Shown one piece after another: positions 22,589-34,377 of a DNA stretch of 64,000 nt. Source of the stretch: Coptis chinensis (taxonomy: Eukaryota; Streptophyta; Magnoliopsida; Ranunculales; Ranunculaceae). The notes beneath the pieces were generated by a model. The model saw only the letters and a program-made list of their open reading frames with translations. It was not told where the DNA came from and ran no database searches. How positions within the stretch are numbered: position 1 is the first letter of the stretch; each line of letters begins with the position of its first letter. The translations under genes and the position numbers were made by a program. Location: assembly GCA_015680905.1 (NCBI GenBank), contig CM027377.1:27056501-27120500 (forward strand), written 5' to 3'.

Positions 22589-24130
22589 CTAATGAGATCC
22601 TAAGGAGTCAAGCTTACGATGCTTGGCTTCCTCATGCAAAAAACTTAAACTAGACAGAGTAACAGGTTCAGCAAGACATATAATGTAATCTTTAAGGTGT
22701 GTAGGTAACTTACCCCAATTTTTTGCTTCAACAGTGGTCTGATAAACTAGATCCTTGAGAAAGACGGCCTCCACGTCTCCAGTAGGTAACTCCAGAAAAG
22801 GCTTCAGTCGATGAGCGTTGACTTTGAAACGAGTCCTTCTCTTTATGTTTTCTACTTCAATAGCTCCAAAAGGTGTGACATGTTTTACTACAAACGGTCC
22901 CGTCCATCTAGATCTCAACTTTCCAAGGAAAATTTCTAGACGAGAGTTGTAGACCAGAATCTTCTGTCCAGGTTCAAATTCTCTCTTTAGAATTCTTCTA
23001 TCATGTAATGCTTTAGTCTTATCCTTGTAAATCCTTGACTTATCATAAACATCACTTTTTAATTCCTCTAATTCACTGATCTGAAGTCTCCTCCTTTCTC
23101 CTGCTTGATCTAGACTGAAATTCATCTCTTTTACTGCCCAGTAGGCTTTATGTTATAACTTAATAGGTAGATGACGCGCCTTTCCATATACCAAGAGATA
23201 GGGCGACATCCCTATGGGTGTTTTGAATGCTGCTCTGTATGCCCATAGTGCATCTTGGAGTCTAAGAGACCAGTCTTTCCTAGAAGGATTAACTGTCTTC
23301 TCCAGAATACTCTTGATTCCCTATTCGAAACTTCTGCTTGACCATTAGTCTGAGGATGATATGGTAAAGCTAGCTTGTGAATCACTCCATACTTTGCCAT
23401 AAGATTTCCAAATATACGGTTACAGAAGTAAGAACCGTTATCACTAGGATGTTCCAAATCTTGGTAGAATGTTCTTCTTCAGAAAGTCCACGATGACTTT
23501 ATGATTGGCGGTCTTTGTAGGAACTGCTTCAATCCACTTTGAAACATAGTCCACAGCCAGTAGAATGTAGGTGTAACCAAAAGAAGGCGGAAATGGTCCC
23601 ATGAAATCTATACCCCATACATAAAAAATTTCTGAGATAAGGATCGGTTGTTGAGGCCACTCGAACCTTTTCGAGGTCTTACCCAAAAATTGGCATCTCG
23701 GACATGCTTTGCAATAAACATTTGCATCTTTAAAAAGAGTAGGCCAATAGAATCCGGCTTGTAATACCTTGTTTGCAGTACGTTGTGGGCCAAAGTGTCC
23801 TCCGCAAGGCTGATCATGACAGAATGATATAATGGATTCCTGTTCCGATTCTGGGATGCATCTTCGAATAATCTGATCCGAACACTTCTTGAATAAGTAT
23901 GGATCATCCCAAAAATAATATCTGGTCTTTGAGTAGAATAAATCTTTTTTTTGCTTGCTCCAATGCGATGGTACCTTGTCGGTCACAAGATAATTTGCGA
24001 TGTGACCATACCATGGTACTTCTGATATACTGAACAATTGTTCATCATGAAAAGTCTCACAGATTTGTAAGGTGTCTTCCGTATTCTCCACTAGCAATCT
24101 AGAAAGGTGATCAGCAATGACATTCTTTGT
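22589..24130 (-). pseudogene. Athila integrase, broken
   Basis: Minus-strand pieces 24097-23444, 23457-23212 and 23125-22589 together cover integrase. The zinc-binding domain is visible (HDQPCGGHFGPQRTANKVLQ, then CKACPRCQ). The catalytic core shows VWGIDFMGPFPP and, after a frameshift, HPSDNGSYF and YHPQTNGQAE, so the acidic triad positions can be found but not in one frame. The last piece is the C-terminal DNA-binding region (LRSRWTGPFVVK). A TGA near 24130 separates it from RNase H, where homologues have Gly. Confidence 0.88.
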
Positions 24131-24703
24131 TCATTTCTTATCACGTATCTCCAAATCAAATTCTTGTAAAAGTAGTATCCATCGGATCAACCTAGGCTTG
24201 ACATCCTGCTTAGCAAGTAAATGACGCAAGGCAGCATGGTCAGTATAGACAATCACCTTTGAACCTATCAGATATTGTCGAAATTTGTCAAGAGAATAGA
24301 CGACGGCTAAGAGTTCCTTCTCAGTGGTAGAATAATTAATCTGAGCTCCACTTAGAGTCTTGCTAGCATAATAGATTGCGTACGTCACTTTCTTGTCTCT
24401 TTGTCCTAGAACGGCTCCTATAGCATAATCAAATGCATCACACATGATCTTAAATGGCTGGCCCCAATCGGGCGCACGAATGATTGGTGCTGAAGTGAGT
24501 GCTTCCTTTAAGTTCATAAAAGCTTCGACACATGAGGTATCAAAATCAAAGACAATATCTTTCCCTAACAAATATGATAGCGGTCTTGCAATTCTGCTGA
24601 AATCCTTAATAAATCGACCGTAGAATCCCGTGTGACCTAGGAAGGCACGAATATCTTTTACAGTTCTCGGTTTAGGTAGATCCTTTATAATATCAATCTT
24701 CAC
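24131..24703 (-). pseudogene. Athila RT thumb and RNase H region
   Basis: Open for 190 codons on the minus strand. It has the Gypsy connection segment [20 protein letters not shown] and the RNase H-like segment [40 protein letters not shown] and [16 protein letters not shown]. It is bounded by stops that separate it from RT and integrase. Confidence 0.9.
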
Positions 24704-25975
24704 TCGATCTACTAGAATTCATTCCTTTGAAATTTGGTGACCCAACACTATCCCTTCCTTTACCATGAAGTGACACTTTTTCCAGTTCAGAACTAAGTTG
24801 GTATCGCAACAACGTTTAAGGACTAAGGAGAGATGGTGTAGGCAATCCTCAAAAGATGATCCAAAAACTAAAAAATCGTCCATAAAAACTTCCATGTATT
24901 TCTCTACCATGTCGTAAAAAATACTCATCATGCATCGTTGAAAAGTGGTCTGTGCATTGCATAGACCAAAAGGTATATGACGGTAGGCGAATGTTCCGAA
25001 CGGACATGTGAATGTGGTCTTCTCTTGGTCCTCAGGGTGAATATGGATTTGAAAATATCCTGAGTAACCATCAAGAAAGCAGTAGTAAGCTTGTCCAGCT
25101 AATCTTTCTAACATCTGATCGATAAATGGCAATGGAAAATGATCTTTCCTCGATGCGCTATTCAGCTTCCTGTAATCGATGCAAACTCTCTATCCAATCT
25201 GAATCCTGGTTGGAATCAATTCATTATTCTCGTTCTCGATCACTGTGGTTCCGGACTTCTTCGGCACAACTTGAACTAGACTAACCCATTGACTATCAGA
25301 AATAGGGTAGATATTGCCGGTGTCAAGGAGTTTGACGACCTTTTCTCAAACTACTTCCTTAATCTTCGGATTAAGCCTCCTCTGTGGTTGCTTAGAAGTC
25401 TTGGAATCCTCTTCCAAATAAATCATATGTTGAACTATCATTGGGCTGATCCCCTTGATATCATCAATTGTCCAACCTATAGCTGACTTGTATTCCTTTA
25501 AAAGTGCTACTAACCTGGATTCTTGCTCCTCAGTCAAATCGGATGCAATGACTACTGGGTAGGTTCCCAAATCTCCCAAGAAAACATACTTGAGTGTAGA
25601 CGGCAAAGGTTTCAATTCTAGCTTAGGTGGCTCCTTCTTAAGCTCTTTAGATGGTCCATCAGACATAGGCGATTCAAACTTTTCTTTGAACTTGCTGTCA
25701 TCCATGACAGGTGATGAATCCAAAATCGCATTGATTTCCTGGACACTAAGTTTTTCACAGTCGGAGTCTGTCAGAGCTTTCAATAACTCGCCAGCAGGAT
25801 ATGAATGGGTCAGATAATCTTGTGCTAATGCTTCAATCATGCATACCTCGTTCATAGCACACACCTCCTGTGGTTGCTGTAACATATGGAAAACATTAGT
25901 CTCGACTCTCATATTACCAAAGGATAACGTCATATTACCGTTTCGACAGTTAATGAGTGCATTTACAGTGGCCAA
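24704..25975 (-). pseudogene. Athila reverse transcriptase, broken
   Basis: The upstream piece (to 25346) has the spacer after protease (MTLSFGNMRVETNVFHML). The core RT (25132-24719) has FLDGYSGYFQIHIHPEDQEK, FGTFAYRHIPFGLCNAQTTF and the catalytic EVFMDDFLVFGSS. Between them, at 25190-25192, the tryptophan of the conserved GWRVCIDYRKLN block is TAG, a TGG-to-TAG change. Confidence 0.9.
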
Positions 25976-26858
25976 GAATGGTCTGCTTAGAATGATTGGT
26001 ATCTATCTGCCTACCAGATGTAGGTTCTGTGTCGAGTACTATAAAATCAACTGGATAATAGAAATCTTCGATCTTGACTATGACGTCTTCAATGATTCCT
26101 CCAGGTATCTTCACTGATCTATTTGCAAACTGTAAAGTAACATCAGTCGGTTTTAGATCCTTCAAGCCCAACTTCTCGTAGACGAAATATGGTAGAAGAT
26201 TCACACTGGCACCCAAATCTAATAAAGCTTGCTCCTCCAAAGAATCTCCAATTCTGCATGTAACAGTTGGACTTCTAGGATCTTTCAATTTCACAACCGC
26301 TAGATTCTGTAGGTATGATGAACATCTTTGAGCGATAAAAGCTTCTTTTAGAATGTTGGTCTTCTTTTTCACTAGATCTTTCACGAATTTGGCATACGAG
26401 GGAACTTGCTTGATGGCGGTCAGAAATGGGACATTAATATGCAAATTCTGAAATATATCGCAAATTTCCTTGTACTGGTCATCCTTTCTGGTATTCACTA
26501 GTTTCGAAGGAAACGGTGCTGGCGAATTCTTCAATATCGGTTCTCTTCTTTCGGCTTCGGTTGGCTTGGTAACAGATAGTGGAGTGACAGGTGGAGTCAC
26601 TCGTGATGGCTTCTTCTTACTTACTTCCACAGTAGTTCCTTCAACTTCTTTTACAACAGTTTCTTCAGCAGGTGGTACAACACTAGATATATCTAGAATG
26701 TTAGAACTGGGTGGGATGGTGGGGACATAAGTTACCTTAGGCTCTACAGAATCTTTTCCTGGTTCATAGACAATCTTGTTATCAACTTTCTTGCCTGACC
26801 TCAGAGTGGTGACATAATTAACTTGGTCATGAGTAATCTCCAGGTTATCCACCTGCAA
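25950..26858 (-). pseudogene. Athila gag C-terminus and aspartic protease
   Basis: 302 codons open. The protease motif is ALLDLGASVNLLPYFVYEKL with the D-L-G variant characteristic of Athila, followed by KIEDFYYPVDFIVLD. It overlaps the next frame (25975-25346) by a few codons, marking a frameshift at the protease-RT junction. Confidence 0.88.
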
Positions 26859-28313
26859 GACACCTCTTCTTTTCGGATTTGGCTCCGACTGGCTTGGTAA
26901 TGCTCATTTTGATCTCTTTGTCAAGGCTGCAGCGATTTGCCCTATTTGGCCTTGAATGACACTAAAGTTATTCTCCAACTTTTGGGTTCTTTGATTTGTA
27001 TGTTTCAGCTCATTGACAATGGTGGTGATAGCTTCTTCCAGATGTGGGATAGCTGCTTTGCTCGACTGAGGCGTAGGGGCAATGTATCCACTCATAAGAT
27101 TTTGTACTAACTCTCTGTTTGTGTTGGCTTGGTATTATTGGTTCTGATATGGCTGCTGACTTCTGTACGGTTGATGGCGGACTTAGAACTGATAATGGTT
27201 ATTCTGGAGCTGATTTGACTAATTTTGGAATCCTGGAGGAAAATTCCTCTGATTTGCATTTTGTGGCTTCCAATAATTCTGTCCCTGATTGAACTGGTTA
27301 TTTCTTCCTAAAGAGTTGATACTACATGCCTCTGCATTAGTATCCATATAGTACGAACACTTTTCAGTGGTGTGGCCTTCATTAGAATATAGCTCACAAA
27401 TAGCATAACAAGGCTTGGATGGCTGAGGTTTAGCTTGGAAATTGTTTGCTTTTGGAGGATTCATGGAGAACTGATCAAACTTCTTGTTCAAAGTTTCAAG
27501 TCCTGTTGATAGGCTTGCCATAATTGATAGCATCGCTTGATTTGGGTCTTCTTGAATTTGGTTGCCAAATTGTTTTGACACTCCCTCCACTCTAGTTACG
27601 TCCTCGTTGCTAGTACTCCATTGTTAAGTGTCTTTAGCTAAATTCTCGAGAAAGTTGTAGGCTTCCTCTCCATCCAATGATGTAAACTTACCTTGATGCA
27701 TTGATTGTATCATCTGCTTATTCATAGTAGAAAGTCCTCGAAAGAATAAATGAGCCAGTGTGCTCTTATCATAACCATGATGTGGACATGAGACTAGTAG
27801 ATTATTGAATTTCTCCCAGCTTTGATGATATTCTTCAGTCACCTTCCCTTTGAAATTGTTGATGGCTTGCTGCATGGCATCGGTCTTCTGGGGTGGGTAG
27901 AACTTGTTCATAAACTTTGTTCTCAACTTCTCCCAGTTGTTGATTGAATTGATCGACTGTGCAGTTAACCATTCAGATGCTTTACCTTCGAGTGAGAGCG
28001 GAAAAAGAATCAACTTGATACTCTCATCTTTGATATTCTGGTTCTTGAAAGTTCTGAAGACTGATAGAAATTTGTTCATGTGAACATATGGCTGAACATT
28101 GTCTGAACCATTGAATTTTGGAAGCATAGAGATTACTGATGCTTTAAGTTCAAACTGGTTAGATTCTGTCTCTGGAAAAACAATACTGCTGGGTGGGTCT
28201 CCAATGATTGGCGAATAGAAATCACTCAACTTCTTCCTCTGTTGTGCTTGCATGGGTGGGATAGCTTCACCATTATTCGGTTCCATAACACCTCCATCAT
28301 TACGTGCGGCCAT
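26859..28313 (-). pseudogene. Athila gag, broken
   Basis: The first piece (28313-27624) starts MAARNDGGVMEPNN and contains the retrotransposon gag core: KFNGSDNVQPYVHMNKFL, ASEWLTAQSINSINNWEKL, FMNKFYPPQKTDAMQQ and CPHHGYDK. A TAA near 27623 ends it. Pieces at 27590-27219 and 27095-26904 carry the zinc-knuckle-like CYAICELYSNEGHTTEKC and a coiled-coil-like stretch. The initiating ATG is plausible. Confidence 0.88.
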
Positions 28314-30371
28314 TGTATCAATCTCGTCTAGTATTCTTGTGAGTCAGTTGTTGAACCTTGTCTACTGTTGTGTTCTTATCGGACGACGATATGGACGACG
28401 GGGCATACACTAGAAAATGCTATGCAAAAAATGACGAACACTATTCTACTATTTAACAACAAAAAAATGAAAGTGACACTTAAATTCAATTTAGCTAAGT
28501 AGTTTATATGGTCTTTAAACGACCTGAATAGCAGTTCAATAAATTTCACGAAGGTTAAAAAGGAAAAAAATGGTATCGAGAGAACACCCAACTTGATGTG
28601 ATATCGAGAGATCAAGGAATGATACATATCCAATATGCTATGAGAGAGTTTCGTGGAGAAATCAGTAGTGGAAGATGGTTTCTAAAAAGACTAACTAAAA
28701 GAGAATGACTCTACGCAAAGTTAGAAAAAAAAAATCAATAAAACAATAGCACGGCTATGAATCTCTGCAGGTGAACCTATTAGTGAGTTATGGCCTAACT
28801 TAGGCCAGAGAGAGGAAGATCTCTAATAATGAATAAGCTGCCTTTCTTTCACTCGTAAGATAATATCTCTAATAAGAACTTCAACAATATAACTATAACT
28901 ATAAGTTCATAAAAATTCATATGCACTAATAGTTTAATAACTAATAGTTATATTTTTGTCATAAGGACTCTCGGGAAGCACGCTTATGTTAGTAAAACTA
29001 TTCACGACATTCAATTATTCTAGGAAATGACATTGCAACCATTAGCACATCTCACCCTACACAATCTGCAAGGGGTTAAGTGCAAACTGAGGAAGCCAAA
29101 ACCTCAAGGCATGATCCAAGCGCATATTTAGCTTAGAAACCTTACTTAGGAAGCAATTAAAGTGAACAACACAAACTGTAATGAAAAAAAAATGCTCCAT
29201 TTGTAGTTAAAATACCTAATTGGTATACGAATTGCATAGATAAAAAAAACGAAGTGTTTACCAATGTCCAACAAACATCTATGACCAATATCCAGTTGTA
29301 ATTTTATCTTCCCATTTAGATGCATGTTCCAAGCCTTTATACCCTTTTATCCTCTATCTAATTTAGTACTTAAAAAGTGAAAGTATAATAACAAATGTAA
29401 TAAAACAATAGACGACAAATTTCTTCCAAAACAGATAAAGAGTTTGGGGTTTGACTACTATTTTCAAGGGAAGTTACAGGGAGGGGTTGACTACTATTTT
29501 CAAGGGAAGTTGCAGGGATACAATGCTCAGGTTTACATTCTCCCAATTGAAGAGCTTATGAATGTAGCCTTTCAAATAAATCAACCGTAGTCCTACCTCA
29601 GGTTAGTCTTTCTCAAACCTCTTCCACCTCTTGTCTGAATTAGATTTATGTATGTATATTGCTGACATTTTTCTACCCTTATTATTTTTGCAAATTAAAT
29701 TTTGACAATTTTCATTTTGGATCTACAGTATTTTGCTTACGTATGTTAAATTAAGTTGAAGGCCTTTTATCAAACAAAATTTTAGAAGAACAACTGGTGT
29801 AGTACTATAGATAAAAAAAATGAAGTGTTTACCATGTCCAACAAACATCTATGCCCAATTTTCATAACAGGTAGGGAGAGAGAACTAACATATATGAATT
29901 GCTAGTAAGCATTGAGAGAATCAAAATCTTTACCAAGGTATGCTCATAAGCTTTCGAACGCTTCACTGCCAGGCAATATTTTCTTAAATTAGTTTTTTGT
30001 TTAGATACATAAGATCCTTATTTTCCTCAATACTTAAAGTACAGTATCAATGAGACATATCCCCAAATACATAGCAATATTCCAACTTCTTGAGCTTATT
30101 GAGTTCCATAGAAGAGCAATTAGGCAGACTTGACGAAAAAAAATTATTATATTCTTTAATAAACTATAAATTCTATCTAATATATAGTGCGATAGGGAAA
30201 AAAACTACTATAGTTCAATATTTGAAGTTGGAATTAGATAGATCAAAACAGAAACGAACATAAAAACTCTCGAACCCAAAATCCTACGCTCATTCTAGAT
30301 AAATCTCTTCAAAAAGATAGTTTATTTTTTTTAATTATAAAGTAAGCACTGATACAAAAAACAGCAAAAAG
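28314..30371. other. Non-coding stretch between Athila gag and LINE
   Basis: The place where the Athila leader, primer-binding site and 5' LTR should be. I see none of them. A ~52-bp direct repeat containing GAAGTGTTTACC and TGTCCAACAAACATCTATG occurs at about 29241-29293 and 29809-29862. A ~30-bp tandem repeat of TTGACTACTATTTTCAAGGG occurs at about 29451-29515. No gene recognised. Confidence 0.5.
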
Positions 30372-30439
30372 GAGTTTTCAAAAAAAAAAAAAAAATAATA
30401 AAGTTTAGGGTTAGGCAGACCCCTACCTGTATTAAACTC

Positions 30440-33400
30440 TCAAAAATACCTTACACTTGTCCTCCTCCACAGACACATGAGTTGCAAACTCAGGGGAGGT
30501 ATAAAGTACTGCACACCATTACAATTTTCTAGAGCTGCCAGGTGGTCAGCTACTCTATTGATCTCTCGATAAACATGAATAAACTCAACACAGGTAAGCT
30601 TAGTATAAAACAATTCAATAGCACCTACCAAATTCTAACAGAACCAAGATGTTTTCTCTTTATTCTTTAGAATGTTGATTGCGCTTTGTGAAAGAACACA
30701 CAGCCATGTAACCCTTGCATGATAGCTTTTAACTCCTGATAAATCACTGACTTTCTTCCTCCTCCTACATAAGCAAACAGAACTTCACCATTGGAGTCTC
30801 TTGTTGCTCCTCCTGTTGCACTTCTATGATCTGACACTACACCATCTGTGTTCAGTTTTACAATGCCTACCGCTGGTTTACTCCAAACACATGGGGTTGG
30901 TAATCTTACCTTGTACTCTATAATCAATCTAATTCTCTCTAACAATGTTCTTTCCCGAATATCCACTTGTTGCAAAGTTGTATAAGTTCCAACCATATAC
31001 CATTCCCATCCGATGATTTCAAGTGAATTCCCAATTCCTGTTTAACAGCCCTCCAAATGGATTTACTGTAATGGCACTCAAAGAACAAATGCAAAGAGTT
31101 TTCTCTTGATTGATTACAAAGGCAGCATGAGGATTGCTGTAGCACCTTCTTTTTAACCAATCTATCTTGAGTAGGTAGGTTGTTGGAAAGAAGTTGCCAT
31201 GTAGTGAACGAATGACGAGGCACAACATACTTACCCCAGACCAAACTACACCGCCTCACTTTGTCTCTTGGTATTCTCATGGCTGAATATCTCGCTTTTG
31301 AACTAAAAAGTCCATTTGGGGATGGAGACCAAACAATAGAATCTCTAGTAACATATCCATTGATATCTGTAAGAAGAATTTGGCACTTAAGAGGTGATTG
31401 AGGTAGTTCACTTACCAATCTATTCCATCTTCCATCTGTGATCAGCTCACTAACCTTCGCAGAGAGAGGTAACTAAATATTATCTCTTGCAAAAGCATTC
31501 TCTATGAGGGAAGTCTCACTACACCACAAGTCATACCATAGGGAAGTGTTTTCACCATTAGCTATAACATATTTAGTGAATTTCCTTGCATTATCCCTTG
31601 CTTTCAAAATGTTTCTCCATACACAGGAACAGTCTTTTGGAATTTTCATTGTCCAAAAATGACTTTCCTTGATGTGTTGCTTCCAGACCCATTTCACCAA
31701 TAAACTTTCTTCTAGTGAAACAACCTTAAATAATAAGCCACAGTATGCCACTTTATTCCACAACTTCAGATCAATTATACCTAAACCACCTTCTTGCTTT
31801 GGTAGTGCAGTGCATCCTTTACTTACATGATGCATTTTACTTCCCATCTCAGGCCCATTCCATAAGAATTTATTGCAAATCTTAGTAACTTGCTCAAGGA
31901 CAGTGATCAAGTAATACAAAAGTGTGAGCCCAGTAGACATGAAATGTGGACAGGACAGAGTGGATGAGTTGGAGTCTCCCCGCATGTGACAGACACCTAG
32001 TTTTCCAATTCTGTATCCTTACAGTTATCCTCTCTATTAGGGGTTGGCAATCCCTAATCCCTAGTCTTGTGGAAGTTAATGACAATCCCAAATATATTAC
32101 CGGGAGTGAGGCATGCTTAACTCCTAAAGAATCTTCCATGAGCTTCCTTTCATCTTCTGAGAGTCCTCCTGTTATCAAGGTAAACTTATGCAAATTGATC
32201 CTCAACCCAGTTCCCTTTGTAAACTTTGATAAAGTTCTCATAACTTCATCTGTTGATTGTTGTTCACCTTTGAAAAAGATCAATAAATCATCTGCAAAGC
32301 ACAAACTGATGATCTGTGATTTTCTACATTTTGGATGAGCTTTGATAGAACTAGAATATAGCTTCTCCTTGAGCAAACAACTCAAACTCTCCATGATCAT
32401 TACAAAAAGGTAAGGTGATAGGGGGTCTCCTTGTCTGAGACCCCTTTTGCCATGGAAGTAGCTTTCAGGTTTTCCATTGATCAAGATAGAGTACTGGGAT
32501 GTGGAATAACACATCTTGATCCATTTTTGAAGATTTAAAGGAATTCCCATTTTCTGCATCATCACTTCTAAGGCCACCCAATGCAATGAATCATAAGCTT
32601 TACTTATATCCACCTTCAACGAGCACCTGGGAGATATACCACCCCTATTGTAACTTCTGAGTAACTCATGTGACAATAGAAGATTGTCCTGTATGGATCT
32701 TCCTTCTATATAAGCTGATTGATTTATGTTGACTAGGAAGGACATAATAGGCTTGGGTCGGTTTGAAATTATCTTGGCAACACACTTGTAGGTTATATTA
32801 CAGAGAGCAATAGGACGGAAATCTGTAATCCTTGAAGGTGTGGCTATTTTTGGAATGAGACTTATGAAGGTGAAGTTGATACCTGTTGGTACCATGTTGA
32901 CTGTGAAAATGTAGGTGATAGCTTTAACAAAATCCTCTCCCACAACTGCCTAGCAAGTCTTGTAGAAAAATGAATTGTAGCCATCTGGTCCTAGTACTTT
33001 TTTAGTTGTCCATTGCAAACAAGACCTCTTTAATCTCTTCAGGGTTTACATCCAATTCCAGTAGTGATATATCTTGCGCTCGAACTATTGCTTCTAGTTG
33101 TAATCTCTCAAGAATATCTCTATTAACATAAGTACTCTCCCCCAGCAAGTTCTGATATTGATGAACAATTTCTTCAATCACCTTAGAAGAATCAGTGATT
33201 TTCTGCCCATTTTGATCGGTAAGAGACCAAATTTTATTCCTTAACTTTCTTTCCTTCACCATACTATGAAAGAATGCAGTACACCTATCTGCTTCCTGTA
33301 GCCACTGACTGCTTGCCCTTTGCCTAATGTCTTCATACTCCATATTCATGAAATCTGTATATTCCTTTCTTGCATCTCTTTCTTGAGAAATCAGTCTTGT

Positions 33401-34363
33401 ATTTCCTTGATCATTACTCAGTAGAGCCAGAATTGAAAATAATTTCATTCTAGCTTCTTCTGTTCTTTTGCCTATATCGGAAAAGTACTTTCTAGACCAA
33501 TTCTTCAGTACTAACATCTTTTGTTTTTGTGCAAGTATATAAATGGGATTGCCTGTAATAGGAGTTGCCCATGTTGTTGCAACTGTCTCTCTGAAATCAG
33601 GATGTAGTGCCCAAGCATTACAAAACCTAAACGGGGAAACTTTTCTCACCATTAAGTACCAAGTAAGTATCATCGGAGTATGATCTGAAACACCTTGACT
33701 AATGAACTCAGCTTCTGAAGCAGGAAATAAAGAGCTTCATTGCGCATTAACCATGCACCTATCAATTTTTGAACATCGTCTCCCTGCTCCTTCTGCATTG
33801 TTAGTCCAAGTATAGAAACTGCCCTTATACTGTAAGTCTACAAGCCTAGTTGTACTCACACAATTAGAAAAGTCTCTTAACTCCCTTGGATGCACTAGAT
33901 TACTCCCAATTCTCTCAGAAGACTGCAAAATACTATTAAAATCTCCACTAACACACCATGGTGTTGTAATGCTTGTACTTAGTGTAATCAAATCATGCCA
34001 CAAAGTCTATCTTTGTAAAGGGGAATTGCTTGCATAGATGATCGTTAGATAGAATCTATGATTAGTGGGAAGCACTTGAACCTCACAATGAATCATCTGG
34101 GATGTTTCTTTGATGCCTACTGCCTGAATCATGCCTGGATCCTAGCAAAACCATATCCTACCTACAGGATCAGAGTTATAGTTATTCAGATGGGACCAAA
34201 AAGGACAACACGTACTTCTAATGAGCTTGTAGCTACCAGCTCTAACCTTTGTTTCGAGAAGCCCCATCATGCATAGTTTGTTTTCATTTCTGACTTTATT
34301 AACTTCCCTTGCTTTCGCTACTTCGTTTATTCCCCGGACATTCCATATTCCTAATGTCGACAT
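30440..34363 (-). pseudogene. LINE ORF2: endonuclease, reverse transcriptase, RNase H
   Basis: Endonuclease pieces: ATG at 34363 (MSTLGIWNVRGINEVAK), LLETKVRAG, then VSGDFNSIL and SFYTWTN. A TGA follows at about 33737 where homologues have Trp. The next piece ends in the linker before RT; a TAG near 32957 again replaces a Trp-like codon. RT (32943-31894): RPIALCNITYKCVAKI, VDISKAYDSLHW, GLRQGDPLSPYLFV and SLCFADDLLIFFKG. The zinc-binding region follows (YVVPRHSFTTWQ, CCLCNQSRENSLHLFFEC). RNase H at the end: VKLNTDGVV, GGATRDSNGEVLFA and VYREINRVADHLA. At least two stops and several frameshifts break it. Confidence 0.92.
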
Positions 34364-34377
34364 AAAGAAAAGTGGGG

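Larger units (their letters stand above)
18850..28420 (-). mobile_element. Athila-type Gypsy LTR retrotransposon, decayed, 5' LTR not found
   Basis: Read on the minus strand, gag (28.3 kb), protease, reverse transcriptase, RNase H and integrase (to 22.6 kb) are followed by a long non-coding 3' region and a single LTR. RT before integrase is the Ty3/Gypsy order. The Gag, the DLGASVNLLP protease motif and the long spacer after integrase all fit the Athila lineage. Every gene is cut by frameshifts or stops. No sequence resembling the 3' LTR occurs upstream of gag, and no primer-binding site is recognised there, so the 5' end appears deleted or replaced. The left limit is approximate. Confidence 0.85.

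Noticed and set aside
31946..32338. Plus-strand 130-codon frame inside the LINE
   Set aside because: Antisense to the conserved reverse transcriptase; no own motif.
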